This document shows positions 10,801 to 16,911 of a stretch of DNA of 39,342 nucleotides, piece after piece (the first letter of the stretch is position 1; every line of letters starts with the position of its first letter). The notes beneath the pieces were generated by a model that saw only the letters and a program-made list of their open reading frames with translations, had not been told where the DNA came from and did not search any database. Origin of the DNA: Thiobacillus denitrificans (GTDB lineage Bacteria > Pseudomonadota > Gammaproteobacteria > Burkholderiales > Thiobacillaceae); assembly GCA_002424845.1 (NCBI GenBank), contig DILD01000038.1, positions 411 to 39,752 on the forward strand, written 5' to 3'. The position numbers and the translations under genes are program-made.

Positions 10801-11594
10801 GTGGCATCAACATGGAGGCTGAAGATTTCCCGGTGCTGGATTTGACCGTGGAAGATTTCCGTCTGCAGGCGCGTCCCCTGGGTCGGCTGGCGGCCCTGGC
10901 ACGAGGCTCGCCGCAAGGTTTGGTGATCGACAGTTTGCGATTGACGCATCCGGACAGCGTGTTCCACATGAGCGGGCTCTGGCGTGATGGGGCGCCTTCG
11001 GAAACCCGTGCCGAACTCGCGCTGGATGTGCTGGACGCGGGCAAGTTTCTGGGCCGTTTCGATTTCCCCGGTGCGTTGCGCGGTGGCGTGGTGGCGATTC
11101 AGGGGAACGCCACCTGGGTGGGGTCGCCCGCTGATTTTTCATTCGACACGCTGGCGGGACAGCTCTCGTTCACGGCTAAAAATGGGCAGTTTCTCAAGAT
11201 CAATCCCGGCGCGGGCAAGCTGCTGGGGGTGTTGAGTCTGCAATCGCTGCCGCGCCGGTTAAGCTTCGATTTCCGTGATATCTTCAATCAAGGCTATGCC
11301 TTTGACGATGTCGGGGCCACGCTTCGTATCGCTCGGGGGGTAGTCTACAGCGATGATTTGAAAATGCGTGGTCCGGCCGCCAAGGTCGACATGTCAGGAA
11401 TGGCCGACCTGAATCAGGAAACCGTGCAGTTACGGGTGAAGGTGATTCCGAAACTGTCCGAAAGCGTGGCGTTGGCCGGTGCCCTGATCGGCGGTCCGCT
11501 GGCGGGGGCCGGTGTGCTGGCTGCGCAAAAGCTGCTGCGCGATCCGTTCGAGGCATCCGTCAGCAAGGAATATATGGTAACCGGGGCCTGGTAG
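7818..11594 (+). CDS. yhdP: YhdP family (TIGR02099) AsmA-like envelope protein
   Basis: 1258 residues, the usual size. A single N-terminal membrane anchor (about residues 14-37, WLAGFAALATLGFATAAGLMYFWVL) is followed by a very long periplasmic beta-rich region and a conserved AsmA-like C-terminus near GAGKLLGVLSLQSLPRRLSFDF. YhdP, TamB and YdbH of E. coli form a redundant set of bridge-like proteins that carry phospholipid from inner to outer membrane. That role is family knowledge. No clear ribosome-binding site precedes the ATG, and a small hairpin occupies that place. nit and tldD follow in the same direction, a common order in betaproteobacteria. Confidence 0.9.
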   Translation: MTVSPALLSFFRRAARWLAGFAALATLGFATAAGLMYFWVLPNIADHRDSVASLMSRALGQRVTLEAVSGVWQQARPEFRLQGVRLYDHQGQPALYLPELEARFAWRSLLFMEPRFSHIELRRLSLGVRRARDGHIYVGGIPVNPADPDSGFADWLLRQGRVHVGEATLSWLDEVRDAPPLVLQDVDFTLDNTRSTRRLTLHAVPPASLAPPVTIEAELKGRDMDDIETWTGSVETSVDRVSFPHLATWMGVPFQPRQGWGALRVKLGLARGTIGSVSVDMDLREIETVLGDDLPALKLAQVRGQAMWRQGPGGQRVAFENLRVARQGGTLGAPFNVGLAWNESSREITAQSVSLGGWQSMLPSLPMDEALRERLNALQPQGRLDTLRFGWLGAQPGLDNFSVEARFSGLGVKVIGDQPGVLNLSGRVEGNAQAGEFEIDSTQMVVSFPRIFREPSFGFDRFLARGSWKKSQRGQRLTLNESAFANRDLAGSAKGQYELIAGQPGVIDLSAHLERAMGTAVHRYFPGRVGDQTVGWIRDGVVAGYSDNVRLRLKGDLRHFPFDRGDGVFRVEAKVKDAVIDYVSGWPRIEGIQGDVLFEGKRMEVTARQARIYGTNLVSVKAIIPDLLHHEELLEIDGQANGPIQDFIRFANSSPVGERLRGFTDTLDGSGSMRLALNMTVPLRHSHDTTLTGRLSFVNDSLFPSGLPRLDQVEGDIDFTQDSLSVKGITAQFLGGALRISSVTDNGKVQIQAQGNATAAGMASWLGPAWGQRLAGQTAWRGQLDLEPAGERIRIESTLVGLDARLPLPLVKTAPQPLPLLLTSWPQGNGRLHEIRLGNTVGAIWHSAQEAGLSRGEIRFGGPAVMPELPGLRLAGKGRAIDITGWMALLPEGKGGDELKLSSIDLNFDAFDMMGRRFEGVRLQARSRNGLLRGQVTGREVDGVLTYRPAGTPDSTGTSAHSAGSDSFRAQPARVSAQFKRLTIPGQAPAVGEAGGINMEAEDFPVLDLTVEDFRLQARPLGRLAALARGSPQGLVIDSLRLTHPDSVFHMSGLWRDGAPSETRAELALDVLDAGKFLGRFDFPGALRGGVVAIQGNATWVGSPADFSFDTLAGQLSFTAKNGQFLKINPGAGKLLGVLSLQSLPRRLSFDFRDIFNQGYAFDDVGATLRIARGVVYSDDLKMRGPAAKVDMSGMADLNQETVQLRVKVIPKLSESVALAGALIGGPLAGAGVLAAQKLLRDPFEASVSKEYMVTGAW

Positions 11595-11682
11595 TCCCCT
11601 GATGTTGAGAAGCTGACAAAGGAAAAAATCGAGAACCCATCTGACGCTCAGGTGTCAGAACCTTGATCGTGGAGCCCAAAAC

Positions 11683-12648
11683 ATGACAACGAAAAAACCA
11701 GCAAGACCCAGCGTGGCACGCCCAAAGGGTGCACAAGTCAAGAAATCGGCACCGCAGGTGGGCACCGCCCGTGTGGCAGCAATCCAGATGGCGTCGGGTC
11801 CGAGTGTGGCATCCAATCTCGCCGAAGCCGAGCAGCTCATCGAACTTGCCGTGGAGGCCGGCGCGCGCCTGATCGTGTTGCCTGAGTTTTTCTGCATCAT
11901 GGGTATGAAAGACGCCGACGTGGTGAAAGCGCGCGAGGCTGAAGGCCGGGGGCCGGTTCAGACATTTCTGTCGCGCATGGCAAAGAAACATCAGGTCTGG
12001 CTGATCGGCGGTTCGGTGCCGCTGGAGGCCAGCGTGGCGAACAAGGTGCGCAACAGCTGCCTGGTCTATGACGAGCGCGGCAAGCAGGTGGCGCGCTACG
12101 ACAAGATTCACCTGTTCGGGCTTGACCTTGGAAATGAACGCTATCAGGAAGCCAAGCTGATCGAGCCCGGGGACAAGATTGTCGTGGTCAACAGTCCGTT
12201 CGGCCGTATCGGACTTTCGATTTGCTACGACCTGCGCTTCCCCGAGCTGTACCGTGCCATGCCCGATGTCGACATCATCGTGGTGCCTTCGGCTTTTACC
12301 GCCACGACCGGGCGCGCGCATTTTGAAACGCTGATCCGCGCGCGCGCGATCGAGAACCTGGCCTACGTGATCGCGCCGGCTCAAGGCGGTTACCATTTGG
12401 CCGGCCGCGAAACGCACGGCGACAGCATGATTGTCGACCCCTGGGGCGTCGTGCTCGACCGTCTGCCACGCGGCTCTGGGGTGGTGATTGCCAATATCAA
12501 CCCGGCTTACCAGGCGAGCCTGCGCAAGAGCCTGCCCGCACTCAAGCATCGGTTCATCACGTGCCGGCAGATCAAGGCCGACGTTGTCGAGCACCACGCC
12601 ACAGCCAAGCGCTTGTCCCCGAATGGGGGTGAGCCCATTGCCAAATAA
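11683..12648 (+). CDS. Carbon-nitrogen hydrolase (nitrilase family, Nit1/Nit2-like; probable deaminated-glutathione amidase)
   Basis: 321 residues. The Glu-Lys-Cys triad of the nitrilase superfamily is visible: Glu68 in LIVLPEFF, Lys141 in YDKIHLF and Cys181 in GLSICYDLRFPELYR. The YDLRFPELYR block and the match to Nit1/Nit2 suggest hydrolysis of deaminated glutathione, a metabolite-repair reaction, though omega-amidase activity is possible. The first ~28 residues are a Lys/Pro/Ala-rich extension before the family's normal start (RVAAIQMASGP). The only plausible shorter start is a GTG at codon 26. GGAG lies upstream of the ATG at 11683. The inverted repeat TCTGAC/GTCAGA (11640-11659) lies in the gap to yhdP. 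Confidence 0.88.
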   Translation: MTTKKPARPSVARPKGAQVKKSAPQVGTARVAAIQMASGPSVASNLAEAEQLIELAVEAGARLIVLPEFFCIMGMKDADVVKAREAEGRGPVQTFLSRMAKKHQVWLIGGSVPLEASVANKVRNSCLVYDERGKQVARYDKIHLFGLDLGNERYQEAKLIEPGDKIVVVNSPFGRIGLSICYDLRFPELYRAMPDVDIIVVPSAFTATTGRAHFETLIRARAIENLAYVIAPAQGGYHLAGRETHGDSMIVDPWGVVLDRLPRGSGVVIANINPAYQASLRKSLPALKHRFITCRQIKADVVEHHATAKRLSPNGGEPIAK

Positions 12649-12677
12649 TTTTGAATCCAGCAGGACCAGGACCCAGC

Positions 12678-14150
12678 ATGAACCCAACTGACGCATTCGT
12701 TCCTATTCAAACCGCCGAACAGTTGTTCCGTTCTGCCGAAGCCACGCTGTTGACGCCGAATGGGCTGGATGCCGACAAACTCGCACCGGTGTTCGGGCGC
12801 CTACTCACGCACGATGTCGACTACGCCGACCTGTACTTCCAGTATTCGCGTTCCGAAGGCTGGAGCCTGGAAGAAGGCCAGGTCAAATCCGGCAGCTTCA
12901 ACATCGACCAGGGCGTTGGCGTGCGCGCGATCTCGGGCGAGAAAACCGCCTTCGCCTATTCCGACGACATCAGCCTCGACGCCTTGGGTGCTGCGGCCGA
13001 CGCCACCCGCGCCATCGCGCGCGCCGGCCAGAACCGCAGCTTCGGGGTGGTGCAGCGCGGCGAAGGCCGCCTGCTCTATAACGCGGTCGATCCGCTGGTC
13101 TCGCTGGCCGACGCCGACAAGGTCGCGCTGCTGGAACGGCTGGAGAAGAAGGCGCGTGCCATGGACCCGCGCGTGATCCAGGTGATGGCCAGCCTCGCCT
13201 CCGAATACGAGGTCATTTTCATCGCGCGTTCCGACGGACACTTGGCCGCCGATGTGCGCCCGCTGGTGCGCCTCTCGCTGCAGGTCATCGCCGAGCAGGA
13301 CGGCCGCCGCGAGCAGGGAAGCGGCGGCGGCGGCGGTCGCTTCGACTACAGCTATTTCACCGACGACATCCTGGAAAAATACGCGCGCCAGGCGGTGCAT
13401 CAGGCCAGCGTCAACCTCGACGCCCGCCCCGCGCCCGCCGGTAGCATGACCGTCGTCCTCGGCTCCGGCTGGCCCGGGATTCTCTTGCACGAAGCGATCG
13501 GCCATGGACTGGAAGGCGACTTCAACCGCAAGGGCAGCTCGGCGTTCTCCGGCCGGATTGGTGAAAGAGTGGCGGCACCCGGTGTCACCGTGGTCGACGA
13601 CGGCACCATCCCGCTGCGCCGCGGCTCCTTGAACGTCGACGACGAAGGCAACCCCACCCAGCGCACCGTGCTGATCGAAGACGGCATCCTCACTGGCTAC
13701 ATGCAGGACATGATGAACGCCCGCCTGATGGGTATGCCGATCACCGGCAACGCACGCCGCGAATCCTTCGCGCACCTCACCATGCCGCGCATGACCAACA
13801 CCCTCATGCTCGGCGGCGACAAGGACCCCCACGAAATCATCGCCTCCGTGAAGAACGGCCTCTACGCCGTCAACTTCGGCGGCGGCCAGGTCGACATCAC
13901 CAGCGGCAAATTCGTCTTCTCCGCCGCCGAGGCCTACATGATCGAAGACGGCAAGATCACCTACCCGGTCAAAGGCGCCACCCTCATCGGCAACGGCCCC
14001 GAAGTGCTGACCCGCGTTTCCATGATCGGCAACGACATGGAAATGGATTCGGGCGTGGGAACCTGCGGCAAGGAAGGACAGAGCGTGCCGGTCGGCGTGG
14101 GACAGCCGACGCTCAGAATCGACGGCTTGACGGTGGGCGGGACGGTGTAA
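12678..14150 (+). CDS. tldD: Metalloprotease TldD
   Basis: 490 residues. TldD works with TldE/PmbA as a heterodimeric zinc protease on unfolded peptides and modified peptides such as microcins and CcdA. The zinc site HEAIGH is at residues 271-276. The C-terminal GTCGKEGQSVPVGVGQPTLRI is typical. The ATG at 12678 is chosen over an upstream TTG because a purine-rich GGACCAGGA element precedes it and it gives the family N-terminus. nit ends 29 bp upstream. No pmbA is in the window; the partner is usually elsewhere in betaproteobacteria. Confidence 0.95.
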   Translation: MNPTDAFVPIQTAEQLFRSAEATLLTPNGLDADKLAPVFGRLLTHDVDYADLYFQYSRSEGWSLEEGQVKSGSFNIDQGVGVRAISGEKTAFAYSDDISLDALGAAADATRAIARAGQNRSFGVVQRGEGRLLYNAVDPLVSLADADKVALLERLEKKARAMDPRVIQVMASLASEYEVIFIARSDGHLAADVRPLVRLSLQVIAEQDGRREQGSGGGGGRFDYSYFTDDILEKYARQAVHQASVNLDARPAPAGSMTVVLGSGWPGILLHEAIGHGLEGDFNRKGSSAFSGRIGERVAAPGVTVVDDGTIPLRRGSLNVDDEGNPTQRTVLIEDGILTGYMQDMMNARLMGMPITGNARRESFAHLTMPRMTNTLMLGGDKDPHEIIASVKNGLYAVNFGGGQVDITSGKFVFSAAEAYMIEDGKITYPVKGATLIGNGPEVLTRVSMIGNDMEMDSGVGTCGKEGQSVPVGVGQPTLRIDGLTVGGTV

Positions 14151-14169
14151 GTCCGTCTTGCAAACATGC

Positions 14170-14196
14170 GGCGCAATGCCCGTTGGTTATTGCGCC
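14170..14196. repeat. Palindromic intergenic repeat, GGCGCAAT...ATTGCGCC
   Basis: GGCGCAAT (14170-14177) and ATTGCGCC (14189-14196) form a perfect 8-bp stem with an 11-nt loop, followed by CTACA and no T-run. The form (GGCGCAAT, short loop, ATTGCGCC, CTACA) resembles a dispersed palindrome I recall from many proteobacterial intergenic regions. It lies where the high-GC core genes stop and the low-GC cassette begins. Confidence 0.6.
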
Positions 14197-14228
14197 CTAC
14201 ACGAGCTATTGTTCGTCAGGAGTCTGCC

Positions 14229-14492
14229 ATGCTGATCATTAAGTTGTTATCCGGGGCCGCGCTACTCGGATCCATTGCGTGGGCAATTGCAGCGCCAGGC
14301 TATGAGCCAGTCATCGCCATAATCACGTCACTATCCGCATTGATCGTAGCCTTTGTCTCCGACAAGCGTCGAGAGGCAAGCGCACGTCAGCGGCAACTAA
14401 TTTCTGGAAATGGCGTTGGCCTTCAGGCGGGTGGTGACATAAGCGTTGGAAATATCGGCAACTCACAAGAGCGAGGCTCCGATGTTAAATAA
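14229..14492 (+). CDS. Two-TM mini-protein with a C-terminal QAGGDIS motif
   Basis: 87 residues; I do not recognise a named family. Two membrane segments form a hairpin at about residues 3-23 and 26-44. A basic stretch (DKRREASARQRQ) then leads to a glycine-rich tail, SGNGVGLQAGGDISVGNIG (59-77). CAGGAG lies upstream of the ATG at 14229. The gene overlaps the next start by 11 bp, so the two are almost certainly translated together. The next protein has the same kind of motif at its N-terminus. Base composition is clearly more AT-rich than in tldD or aroF, which suggests transfer. A membrane-anchoring role for a larger partner is inference. Confidence 0.75.
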   Translation: MLIIKLLSGAALLGSIAWAIAAPGYEPVIAIITSLSALIVAFVSDKRREASARQRQLISGNGVGLQAGGDISVGNIGNSQERGSDVK

Positions 14493-15537
14493 GGACCAAG
14501 CTCAACTAGTTGGAGATGGCGCCACTGCCGTTCAAGCAGCCGGAAACGTGAGCATCACCCAAGTCGGGTTGTCGTATTCAGAGGTTCGCGATGTCGCTCT
14601 GGATGTCTTCCGTTCAAACTTCTACCAATTAGCCGGTCCGGCCATGGAGACTGCGAGAGCGCGTGCAGAAGAAATTACTGAAAGCTTCCTAAAGAAGCTA
14701 CAGGCTGACCATCCTGAAGGGTTTAGCAAAGGTCAGGACCCGGATTTTCAACACGCCCTGTTCACTGTGCAAAAGGAATACGCCAGAAACGGCGATAAGG
14801 AGCTTGGCGACTTATTGGTCGACCTTCTCGTTGATCGTAGCAAACAAGATCAACGAGATATTCTTCAAATCGTTTTGAACGAATCATTGAACACTGCACC
14901 AAAGCTTACCGACAGCCAGCTAGCAGTTTTGGCGATCGTCTTCCTATTCAGATATACGCAGAACCACGGAATTGGAAATCACGCTCAACTCGGCGCTTAT
15001 TTTGACAAGAACGTCTCTCCGTTTGCTTCAAAAATAGTCAAAGGCGATTCGTCCTATCAACATCTGGAATTCACAGGATGTGGATCAATTCAGATGGGAG
15101 AAATCAGCTTAGAGCAATGTCTAGAGTCGCATTATCAAGGTCAATTTTTGAAGGGCTTTGACATAGAGGAGATTGCTAACCGAGGAATTAGCGTTGGGCA
15201 TGACCAAAGATTTTTTATTCCATGCCTGAACGACACTACAAAATTCCAGGTTCGGGCAAACAATCGTGAGTCTCTCGAAAAGTATTTGGATGCGAACGGG
15301 CTGACACCGGATGACAAGTCCAAAATTCTTGGCCTATTCGAGCACAACAAGATGAGCCATGCCGAGATTAGAGATAAGTGCATTTCTATTCGGCCTTATA
15401 TGGCAAATGTATTTGACGTTTGGTCTGACTCCCCAATGAAGTCGTTTACTTTAACCAGTGTCGGCATGGCCATTGGTCATGCCAATCTTAAGCGTCTCAT
15501 TGGCGAGTTCGCTAGCCTCGCGATTTGGATCAACTAA
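14482..15537 (+). CDS. LPO_1073/Vpar_1526-like family protein (unknown function)
   Basis: 351 residues, soluble, mostly helical after residue 30. The N-terminus VGDGATAVQAAGNVSITQVG (10-29) mirrors the tail of the preceding mini-protein. A region then follows that begins SEVRDVALDVFRSNFYQLAG and continues with helical and coiled-coil-like segments rich in Glu, Lys and Gln. The layout, a short G-x-x-x-x-x-Q-A-G-x-V-x-I element plus a long helical domain, fits the accessory family known as LPO_1073/Vpar_1526. This is from memory of the pattern and is moderate. No catalytic motif is evident. The ATG at 14482 has GCGAGG upstream and lies inside the end of the upstream gene. Codon use and GC content are unlike the flanks. 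Confidence 0.65.
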   Translation: MLNKDQAQLVGDGATAVQAAGNVSITQVGLSYSEVRDVALDVFRSNFYQLAGPAMETARARAEEITESFLKKLQADHPEGFSKGQDPDFQHALFTVQKEYARNGDKELGDLLVDLLVDRSKQDQRDILQIVLNESLNTAPKLTDSQLAVLAIVFLFRYTQNHGIGNHAQLGAYFDKNVSPFASKIVKGDSSYQHLEFTGCGSIQMGEISLEQCLESHYQGQFLKGFDIEEIANRGISVGHDQRFFIPCLNDTTKFQVRANNRESLEKYLDANGLTPDDKSKILGLFEHNKMSHAEIRDKCISIRPYMANVFDVWSDSPMKSFTLTSVGMAIGHANLKRLIGEFASLAIWIN

Positions 15538-15584
15538 TGCATAACCAGGCAGTCCAAAAATAAATAGGGTCAGACACGATACTC

Positions 15585-16004
15585 ATGAGTGAACTCGACA
15601 TTCGCTGGCAACAACGCCTCGCCAATTACAGCAAGGCACTGGAACAACTCGGCAACGCGGTGGCCACGAGCCAGCAACGCCCGCTCTCCGATCTTGAAAA
15701 GCAGGGCTTGATTCAGGCGTTCGAATTCACCCACGAACTGGCGTGGAACGTGATGAAGGACTACTTCGCCTACCAAGGCAACCCCGGCATTACTGGTTCA
15801 CGCGATGCCGCGCGTGAGGCGTTTCAAAAAGGCCTGGTCGAGGATGGCGAGGGCTGGATGGAAATGATCCGGAGTCGCAACCAGACTTCGCATACCTATC
15901 AGCAGAAAATCGCGGACGAAATCGCGGGGCACATCGTCGCGCGGTATTTCCCGCTGTTCGAACAGTTTCTGTGCAAGATGGACAGCCTCAAGGCGGCGTC
16001 CTGA
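15585..16004 (+). CDS. HEPN-type toxin / nucleotidyltransferase substrate-binding protein (HI0074 family)
   Basis: 139 residues, all helical. It has the HEPN active-site pattern Arg98-x4-His103-x-Tyr105 (RNQTSHTY), identical in form to the RX4HXY motif of the Shewanella HEPN toxin SO_3166, an RNase whose motif tyrosine is AMPylated by its partner. The FEFTHELAWNVMKDYF block (47-62) is typical of HI0074-type proteins. The cognate nucleotidyltransferase gene starts 6 bp after this stop. The ribosome-binding site is weak. An AATAGGGTCAGACACG sequence lies just upstream. Toxicity is inferred from motif and pairing. Confidence 0.85.
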   Translation: MSELDIRWQQRLANYSKALEQLGNAVATSQQRPLSDLEKQGLIQAFEFTHELAWNVMKDYFAYQGNPGITGSRDAAREAFQKGLVEDGEGWMEMIRSRNQTSHTYQQKIADEIAGHIVARYFPLFEQFLCKMDSLKAAS

Positions 16005-16009
16005 CCGCC

Positions 16010-16336
16010 ATGCCTTATGGTCTTTCGGAAAGCACGCTTGCGCGCATCCGAGGCGTGCTGGCGTCGCATGCGGAGGTTGAGCGGGCGGTTTTGTACGGTT
16101 CGCGCGCCAAGGGCAATTATCGCGATGGTTCCGACATCGATCTGTGTCTGGTGGGCGAGACGCTTACGCTGACGGAGCAGTTGAAAATCGAGTCCGAACT
16201 GGACGATCTGCTTTTGCCCTACAAGATAGATCTATCGCGTTTCCATGCTTTGGATAATCCGGCGCTGATCGATCACATTCGGCGGGTGGGGGTGGCGTTT
16301 TACGAAGGCGCGGCGCAGAAAAACAAACCTGGGTAA
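16010..16336 (+). CDS. MNT-type nucleotidyltransferase antitoxin (MntA-like)
   Basis: 108 residues, the minimal nucleotidyltransferase fold. The exact GSX10DXD signature is present: Gly30-Ser31, then Asp42-x-Asp44 (GSRAKGNYRDGSDID). In characterised HEPN/MNT pairs this enzyme silences the HEPN RNase by adding AMP units to the motif tyrosine. The ATG at 16010 is chosen because MPYGLSESTLARIRG starts the first helix; the reading frame is open upstream inside the toxin gene. The end, RRVGVAFYEGAAQKNKPG, may carry a few extra residues where the gene runs into a repeat remnant. Confidence 0.87.
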   Translation: MPYGLSESTLARIRGVLASHAEVERAVLYGSRAKGNYRDGSDIDLCLVGETLTLTEQLKIESELDDLLLPYKIDLSRFHALDNPALIDHIRRVGVAFYEGAAQKNKPG

Positions 16337-16339
16337 ACC

Positions 16340-16660
16340 CGTTGATCATCGCTGTTCTGATTTTGACTTTTCCCCTTACAGCCCCGCCGGAAATCGGGCC
16401 TGCCAGGCGGATTGGCGGCGAAGATGTTTGAGCCCCCCCCACAAAAAACCAAATCAAAAACAGCCGGGCGGGGCGAGTTCTTCACCGCCCGTCCGGCGGG
16501 CTCTGCGCTGCATAGCCAATCGACTAAGCCGCAAAAGCGGCAAGTCGCTGGTTAATTTTCGGGAATTCGGGGATGTCGGAGTCGCCCTCTTTTGCTTACT
16601 TTGTCCATCAAGGCAGCGCGAGACAAGCGAGGGAACCGAGTGACTAGCTGCCGGGCTACC
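16340..16660. repeat. Decayed dispersed intergenic repeat
   Basis: This gene-free stretch downstream of the MNT gene contains, in order, a segment ending TGATTTTGACTTTTCCCC, then GCCCCGCCGGAAATCGGGCC, GGCGGATTGGCGGCGAAGAT followed by GTTTGAGC, a long hairpin at 16515-16551, and TCGCCCTCTTTTGCTTACTT. The same succession of blocks is familiar from a long palindrome-rich intergenic repeat in beta- and gammaproteobacteria. That is recall; I could not search. Here the copy looks degraded: the expected mirror of the TTTGCTTACTTT arm is missing. No coding sequence is supported. Confidence 0.5.
16515..16551. repeat. Long imperfect hairpin inside the repeat remnant
   Basis: CCA, CGACT and GCCGC on the left pair with GCGGC, AGTCG and TGG on the right around an AAAA loop. 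The core CGACTAAGCCGCAAAAGCGG continues to 16547. There is no T-run, so it is a structural element rather than a terminator. Confidence 0.65.
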
Positions 16661-16711
16661 CCCCGGCCAATGATCGGTTGCTCGGCAAGACCCTGGCTAT
16701 TTGAGGAACGC

Positions 16712-16741
16712 TTGGCGCGACCCCCCCAGTTTTGGTAGACT
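16712..16741 (+). promoter_or_regulatory. Candidate promoter for the aroF leader
   Basis: TTGGCG (16712-16717, 4/6 to consensus) and TAGACT (16736-16741, 4/6) are spaced by 18 bp. This would start transcription near 16748, a few bases before the leader's AGGG ribosome-binding site. Spacing and position are good; the hexamers are only fair. Confidence 0.4.
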
Positions 16742-16763
16742 TGCCCACATGAATAGGGTCGCA

Positions 16764-16817
16764 ATGTTCTTTTTTAGCTGCTTTTATCCCACGCCGCAGG
16801 CGGTCGGGAGGCGCTGA
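16764..16817 (+). CDS. Phe-rich leader peptide of aroF (attenuator)
   Basis: A 17-codon reading frame, MFFFSCFYPTPQAVGRR, ends in TGA at 16815-16817. Codons 2, 3, 4 and 7 are Phe and codon 8 is Tyr. AGGG (16755-16758) lies 5 bp before the ATG. The composition matches attenuator leaders such as those of pheA and pheST of E. coli, which sense charged tRNA-Phe by ribosome stalling. An intrinsic terminator follows 20 bp after the stop, and aroF starts 46 bp beyond it. The peptide itself probably has no function; translation of it is the signal. Confidence 0.8.
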   Translation: MFFFSCFYPTPQAVGRR

Positions 16818-16866
16818 GTCGAACAGCAGCCTTAACGAAACCGCCAGTCCGCTGGCGGTTTTTTTG
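16792..16866 (+). promoter_or_regulatory. Transcription attenuator of aroF (protector / antiterminator / terminator)
   Basis: Three mutually exclusive pairings can be drawn. The protector is CGCC (16792-16795) with GGCG (16799-16802). The antiterminator is GGCGGT (16799-16804) with ACCGCC (16840-16845), its loop holding an inner hairpin of GGCGCTG (16810-16816) with CAGCAGCC (16824-16831). The terminator is AAACCGCCAG (16838-16847) with CTGGCGGTTT (16852-16861) plus a T-run. The antiterminator arm lies in leader codons 12-14. A ribosome stalled on the Phe/Tyr codons would leave it free; one that reaches the stop codon would cover it and let the terminator form. Confidence 0.72.
16838..16866 (+). 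terminator. Intrinsic terminator in the aroF leader
   Basis: A 10-bp stem, AAACCGCCAG/CTGGCGGTTT, with a TCCG tetraloop runs into a stretch of seven T (16859-16865). It faces aroF and ends 46 bp before its start, so unless relieved it would block aroF transcription. It is part of the attenuator. Confidence 0.88.
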
Positions 16867-16911
16867 TTTAAGCCGCAGCGGGTCCAAGCACACTCAATAC
16901 GGAGCCTGAAA

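Noticed and set aside
16718..16745. CCCCCCCAGTTTTGGTAGAC as an IS3-type insertion-sequence end
   Set aside because: It looked like a terminal inverted repeat, but no mate and no transposase remnant were found. The sequence fits better as the promoter region of the aroF leader.
15563..16760. 9-bp direct repeat AATAGGGTC at 15563-15571 and 16752-16760 as target-site duplication
   Set aside because: The second copy is the ribosome-binding site of the aroF leader peptide, so the match is probably chance.
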